From: Phocaeicola_A sp036804505
GTDB taxonomy: Bacteria > Bacteroidota > Bacteroidia > Bacteroidales > Bacteroidaceae
Direction of reading: 5' to 3'
Assembly (NCBI GenBank): GCA_036804505.1
Contig: DAIRSI010000015.1
Coordinates: 1 to 64,000, forward strand
Length of the DNA: 64,000 nt
Both the position numbers and the translations under genes were made by a program. This document shows, in pieces, positions 59,934-64,000 of the stretch. The notes beneath the pieces were generated by a model. The model made no database searches. It saw nothing but the letters and a program-made list of their open reading frames with translations, and was not told where the DNA came from. Position 1 is the stretch's first letter, and the number at the start of each line of letters is the position of its first letter.

Positions 59934-62900
59934 ATGAATTTTATTTATCTCAAAAAACTATCAAGGGATATAATATTGCGAAAATTTTATTTATTTATCA
60001 TTGTGTCCCTTTTACCACTAAGTGCAATATTTGGTCAAAATACAACGGTAACTTTGACGGAAAATCAAATTCCGCTTATTAAGGCCTTTGAATCCATCGA
60101 AAAGCAAACTCAGTTGAGTATTGCCTATAATAGAACAAAACTTGATGTCAATCAGAAAGTCAATACTAATTTTAAAAATGCATCTGTCAATACGGTGATG
60201 CAGAAGCTATTGCAGGGAACCGGTTTCGGATTTCGCAGAGAAGGTTCATATATTATTATTACTACTTCCGTTACTGACAATAAGGTTCATGGTTCGTCCA
60301 CAGTGAAAGGAAAAATTGTGGATAGTAACGGCGAGCCCATTATTGGTGCCAGTGTTGTTGAGAAAGGTACAACAAATGGAACGATAACAGACATTGACGG
60401 AAACTTTGTTCTTTCAATGCCTAACGATAAAGGATTGTTAAATGTTTCTTATGTAGGATATCTGTCGCAAACAGTGAAGACAGAGGGTAATAAATCTTTG
60501 AATATTGTATTGAAAGAAGATACTCAAATCCTTGATGAAGTGGTTGTCGTAGGTTATGGTACGGAGAAGAAAATCAATGTTATCGGTTCAATAGTACAGG
60601 TAGGTGCTGAAAAATTGCACGATCGTTCTACTCCTCAATTGTCCAATGCTTTGGCAGGACAGATGTCTGGTGTTACTGTCATTCAGAGAACAGGACGTCC
60701 GGGTGCTTCCGGCGGTGAGATTAGAGTGAGAGGTGTAGGTTCTTTTGGCGGTTCAGACAACAAGTCGGATGCTTTGGTGCTTGTTGACGGTATCCCCGGT
60801 GACTTAAATACTATCAATGCAGAAGACGTGGAATCCATTTCTGTATTGAAGGATGCTTCTACGGCTGCCATTTATGGTTCACGTGCAGCAAACGGCGTTA
60901 TTCTTGTAACAACCAAGACTGGACAAGAAGGAAAAATAGCGGTAAGCTATAATGGCTACGTGGGATTCACCAAGCCGACCGAACTTCCTGATTTTGTAGA
61001 TACATGGGAATACGCTACCATATACAATGAAGCTGTAGGTCGTGAGGCATATACGGCTGAAGATATCCAGAAGTATAAAGACGGTTCAGATCCGGATCAT
61101 TATGCAAACGCTCGTTATCTGGATGAATTGTTCTCACGCAACGGTCTCCAGACTGGTCATGATGTAACAATTAATGGCGGAAACAAACAGAACAAATATA
61201 TGATTTCATTTGGATATCTGAGACAAAACGGTATTATTGAAACAAATGATTTCACACGCTATAACGCGAGAGTCAATGTCATTAACGAACTGAGTTCCAA
61301 ACTGAAATTGACAACTCGTCTTTCCGGATTGAGCAGTCAGCGAAATGAACCTCTTCCTGCTGCAGGTGATGATGGCGATAATCTTCTGAGTCTTATCAGC
61401 AAGGCAGTACGTTTCCCCGGATTGACTCCTTCTATTTTGTCCGACGGTTCGTTCGGCTTGGGAAGAGAAGGACATGGAACTCCCTATGGGTGGGTGAAGT
61501 CCGGATCTTTTCTGAAGAATCCCGTGTTCTCGGTAAATGCCAACGTAAGGTTGGATTATCAGCCTATCAAAGATTTGGTTTTATCAGCTATCGGAGCATA
61601 TACTTATACAAATGGGGAAAGCCGTACTTATCGGGCTACCATGAAGCTGAGTGACGGACGCCTATTGGGTCCTTCGAATCTGACTCATAGTATGGGAAAG
61701 ACTACCTATCAGAGTTTTCAGTCTACAGCCGACTATAATAAGACTTTCGGAAAACATAGCATCGGTGTTTTAGCGGGATATTCTTGGGAACAGGAAGATT
61801 ATCGGGGACTGACCGGTTACCGTGATAATTTCCCCGGCAATGATTTGCCATATCTGAATGCTGGTGCACCGGATAATCAGCAGTCATCAGGAGGCGGCTA
61901 CGGTTGGGCTTTGCAGTCTTACTTCGGTCGTGCCAAATATAATTTTGATCAGCGTTATCTGTTTGAATCAACTGTTCGTTATGATGGTTCATCACGCTTT
62001 TCAAAAAACAAGAGATTCGGATTCTTTCCTTCTGTAGCTCTCGGATGGAGATTGTCAGAGGAAAAATTCATTAAGGAAAATGAGAAATTAGGATTTATAG
62101 ATAACCTGAAGCTAAAAGCTTCATGGGGACGTCTGGGTAATCAGAACATCGGTAATTATCCTTATCAATCTGTTTATGTATTAGGACAAGATTTTCCGTT
62201 TGGAGGATCCTTGGCGCAAGGCGCTGCTGTAACTACTGCAGTGGATCCAAATATTAAATGGGAAGAAACGGAAACTGTTGACGGCGGTTTTGAGGCTGTT
62301 TTATGGAAAGGATTGCTAAGCTTCAACGTCTCTTATTTTCATAGAAACACCTATGACATTCTTTATAAACCGAGTGGTAGTATTTCTTCCGTATTGGGAC
62401 AGAATATTTCAGAAATGAATACCGGTAAGTTGAAAAACAGTGGATGGGAATTTGAAGTAGGCCATCGCAATAAAATCGGTAAAGTGTCTTACAGTGTGAA
62501 TGCCAACCTAAGCATTATTCAAAACAAACTTACTACATTAGGAGTAGGAAACGTAACACAGTTGAATGGTTTGGTAGGAAATGGAAGTGATCTTTTTGTT
62601 GGCTATCCTATACAGATGTATTACGGTTATTTATCGGACGGAGTATTTTTGGATCAGGCTGATATTACTTCTTGGGTTGACCAGACGAAGATTACGCCAA
62701 AGCCACAGCCGGGTGATATCAGATACAAGGATATTAGCGGTCCTGATGGAGTACCCGACGGCAAGGTAGATCCCAATTATGACCGGGTTTATTTAGGCTC
62801 ACGTATTCCTAAGTATACGTTTGGCTTAAGTTTGAGTGCTGCTTATCAAGGCTTTGATGTCTCCGTGTTGTTACAAGGAGTGGCAGGAGTAAAAGGACGT

Positions 62901-63293
62901 CTTGAAGGTTTTGCAGGCTATGCTTTCCGTGGAGATGGAAATATACAACGCTGGCAAGCTGACGGGCGGTTCAGAGCCGATAATCCTACCCGTTATCCTG
63001 CATATCCAAGAGTAGAAGATTTGAGTAACTCAGTAGGGCCTAATATCGAATTGTCTGATTTTTGGCTTCTGGATGCATCTTATGTCAGAATGAAGAATCT
63101 GCAAGTTGGTTATACTGTTCCCAGCAAATGGTTGAAGAGTGCAAAAATTAGCGGATTGCGCGTTTATGTACAGGCAGAGAATGCCCTTTCATGGAACAAA
63201 TACAGAAAGGGATGGGATCCTGAACAAAATACGGATGGTAATTATTATCCGATTCTGGGAACTTATACTTTTGGTGTAAACTTAAATTTCTAA
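59934..63293 (+). CDS. SusC-type TonB-dependent transporter with an STN signalling domain
   Basis: A 1119-aa outer-membrane glycan importer. After the signal peptide (ending IFGQ) comes an STN domain (about 36-112, ENQIPLIKAFESIEKQTQL), which touches the anti-sigma in the periplasm. Then come a carboxypeptidase-D-like domain (about 125-200), the TonB box region (DEVVVVGYGTEKK), a plug (about 215-330) and the barrel. The STN domain distinguishes it from the first SusC here, matching their different regulators. Codons are AT-richer than in the first SusC. The stop overlaps the susD start (TAATG). Confidence 0.95.
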   Translation: MNFIYLKKLSRDIILRKFYLFIIVSLLPLSAIFGQNTTVTLTENQIPLIKAFESIEKQTQLSIAYNRTKLDVNQKVNTNFKNASVNTVMQKLLQGTGFGFRREGSYIIITTSVTDNKVHGSSTVKGKIVDSNGEPIIGASVVEKGTTNGTITDIDGNFVLSMPNDKGLLNVSYVGYLSQTVKTEGNKSLNIVLKEDTQILDEVVVVGYGTEKKINVIGSIVQVGAEKLHDRSTPQLSNALAGQMSGVTVIQRTGRPGASGGEIRVRGVGSFGGSDNKSDALVLVDGIPGDLNTINAEDVESISVLKDASTAAIYGSRAANGVILVTTKTGQEGKIAVSYNGYVGFTKPTELPDFVDTWEYATIYNEAVGREAYTAEDIQKYKDGSDPDHYANARYLDELFSRNGLQTGHDVTINGGNKQNKYMISFGYLRQNGIIETNDFTRYNARVNVINELSSKLKLTTRLSGLSSQRNEPLPAAGDDGDNLLSLISKAVRFPGLTPSILSDGSFGLGREGHGTPYGWVKSGSFLKNPVFSVNANVRLDYQPIKDLVLSAIGAYTYTNGESRTYRATMKLSDGRLLGPSNLTHSMGKTTYQSFQSTADYNKTFGKHSIGVLAGYSWEQEDYRGLTGYRDNFPGNDLPYLNAGAPDNQQSSGGGYGWALQSYFGRAKYNFDQRYLFESTVRYDGSSRFSKNKRFGFFPSVALGWRLSEEKFIKENEKLGFIDNLKLKASWGRLGNQNIGNYPYQSVYVLGQDFPFGGSLAQGAAVTTAVDPNIKWEETETVDGGFEAVLWKGLLSFNVSYFHRNTYDILYKPSGSISSVLGQNISEMNTGKLKNSGWEFEVGHRNKIGKVSYSVNANLSIIQNKLTTLGVGNVTQLNGLVGNGSDLFVGYPIQMYYGYLSDGVFLDQADITSWVDQTKITPKPQPGDIRYKDISGPDGVPDGKVDPNYDRVYLGSRIPKYTFGLSLSAAYQGFDVSVLLQGVAGVKGRLEGFAGYAFRGDGNIQRWQADGRFRADNPTRYPAYPRVEDLSNSVGPNIELSDFWLLDASYVRMKNLQVGYTVPSKWLKSAKISGLRVYVQAENALSWNKYRKGWDPEQNTDGNYYPILGTYTFGVNLNF

Positions 63294-64000
63294 TGAATAT
63301 GTCAACATTTAAAAATATAATAGGCATGGCGGCATGCTTGATCTGCTGTGTGTCTTGCGAGTTGGACCGTACGCCTTTGGACCAATTCTCTGAAACTGAT
63401 TTCTGGACTAGTGAGGCCAATGCCCAAATAGCCTTGACCGGTATTTATAGAGGTAATATGGGTTTCAATTCTCCCGAATACAATCCAACTGACTGGTGGA
63501 CTTACGGAGGGCTTATCTTTATGGAATTTCCTACTGATAATGCTTATGACCGTCGTGGAACAAACTCCAACTTTTATAAGATGACCAATGGCACTTTATT
63601 GGCTAATAACCCATATACCAAGAGTTATTGGACAAACTCTTATGCAAAGATAACTCGTTGCAATCGTTTTCTGGAAGGTATAAGCAAGATGACGGATGCT
63701 GCAGCAGTAAAACGTTTTACGGCTGAAGCTCGTTTCCTTCGTGCTGCCCAATATTTTTATCTTTCGCAGTTTTTCGGTAGTGTTCCTTTGGTAACGAAAG
63801 TGCTATCGAAAGATGAGGCTAATGTTGTAGAACGTGCGACGAAAGATCAGATAGTGGATTTCGTTATTAATGAATTCAAGGAAGCAGCAGTGGACCTGCC
63901 TAGATTTAAGGATTTGAAGACTACAGAAAGTGGAAGAGTCAGCAAACAGGCTGCTTTGGCTTTTCTGGGACGTACTTATTTGGCATCCAAGAAATATAAG
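63293..64000 (+). CDS. SusD-type lipoprotein, cut by the window end
   Basis: The first 236 codons are present. ATG 63293 overlaps the SusC stop, and the signal peptide carries a lipobox (CVSC followed by Glu). The start ELDRTPLDQFSETDFW is typical of SusD/RagB N termini, and helices such as RFTAEARFLRAAQYFYLSQFFGSVPLV are the standard SusD repeat region. The C-terminal half lies outside the window, so substrate and following enzymes are unknown. Confidence 0.93.
   Translation, partial: MNMSTFKNIIGMAACLICCVSCELDRTPLDQFSETDFWTSEANAQIALTGIYRGNMGFNSPEYNPTDWWTYGGLIFMEFPTDNAYDRRGTNSNFYKMTNGTLLANNPYTKSYWTNSYAKITRCNRFLEGISKMTDAAAVKRFTAEARFLRAAQYFYLSQFFGSVPLVTKVLSKDEANVVERATKDQIVDFVINEFKEAAVDLPRFKDLKTTESGRVSKQAALAFLGRTYLASKKYK

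Noticed and set aside
1..64000. tRNA genes, CRISPR arrays, insertion sequences, phage genes
   Set aside because: Reading both strands by eye I found no cloverleaf with a T-loop consensus in intergenic DNA, no regular spacer-repeat arrays and no transposase or integrase; a tRNAscan and ISfinder run would be needed to be sure.

Overview
The window looks like a chromosome segment of a gut Bacteroidales species, most likely Bacteroides or a close relative. The evidence is SusC/SusD pairs, a hybrid two-component regulator, ECF sigma/FecR pairs, a dipeptidyl peptidase III with HECLGH, and many promoters of the Bacteroides type (TTTG, 19-21 bp, TAnnTTTG). Shine-Dalgarno sites play no evident role. 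I see no rRNA, tRNA, CRISPR array, transposase or phage gene.

Layout. 1-7313: a leucine/isoleucine operon, leuA-leuC-leuD-cimA-leuB plus a TPR protein gene. It is preceded by an apparent attenuator: a 27-codon leader peptide rich in Ile and Leu codons, an antiterminator pairing and a terminator hairpin. 7320-16432: housekeeping genes recQ, a short AraC-type regulator, DPP III, an AlkD-like protein, fur, purA, a membrane Zn-peptidase and hisS. 16553-30685: a polysaccharide utilisation locus (PUL) aimed at uronic acids, with a CE15-type esterase, a hybrid two-component regulator, SusC/SusD, a BNR-propeller/GH105 fusion and a DUF2264 protein. 30839-43196: groES-groEL, mdh, a Nudix hydrolase, queA, a DUF2027/Smr protein, a DUF5020 outer membrane protein, an etfB-etfA-acyl-CoA dehydrogenase operon, an ECF S-component-like protein and a FabK/nitronate monooxygenase-like enzyme.

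43197-43957 has no convincing gene and is rich in palindromes. 43958-45612 (minus) is an ECF sigma, membrane anti-sigma and lipoprotein operon. 45774-50194 is a PiT phosphate permease with a fused PhoU/DUF47-like tail, followed by an OmpR/histidine kinase pair that may be PhoB/PhoR-like. 50270-57930: an AGCS amino-acid symporter, a DMT exporter, TrpB2, a lipoprotein, an ADP-forming acetyl-CoA synthetase and queE/queD. 58204-64000: the start of a second PUL of the ECF sigma/FecR/STN-SusC type, cut by the window end inside SusD.

How the genes fit together. LeuA and CimA make the branch substrates for leucine and isoleucine, and LeuCD and LeuB can serve both routes, which matches a leader peptide that reads both Ile and Leu codons. 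The first PUL should import a glycan and attack uronic acids by de-esterification, lyase cleavage plus unsaturated uronyl hydrolysis, and possibly glucuronidase action. Most genes are separated by strong, often bidirectional hairpins, so transcription units are readable from sequence.
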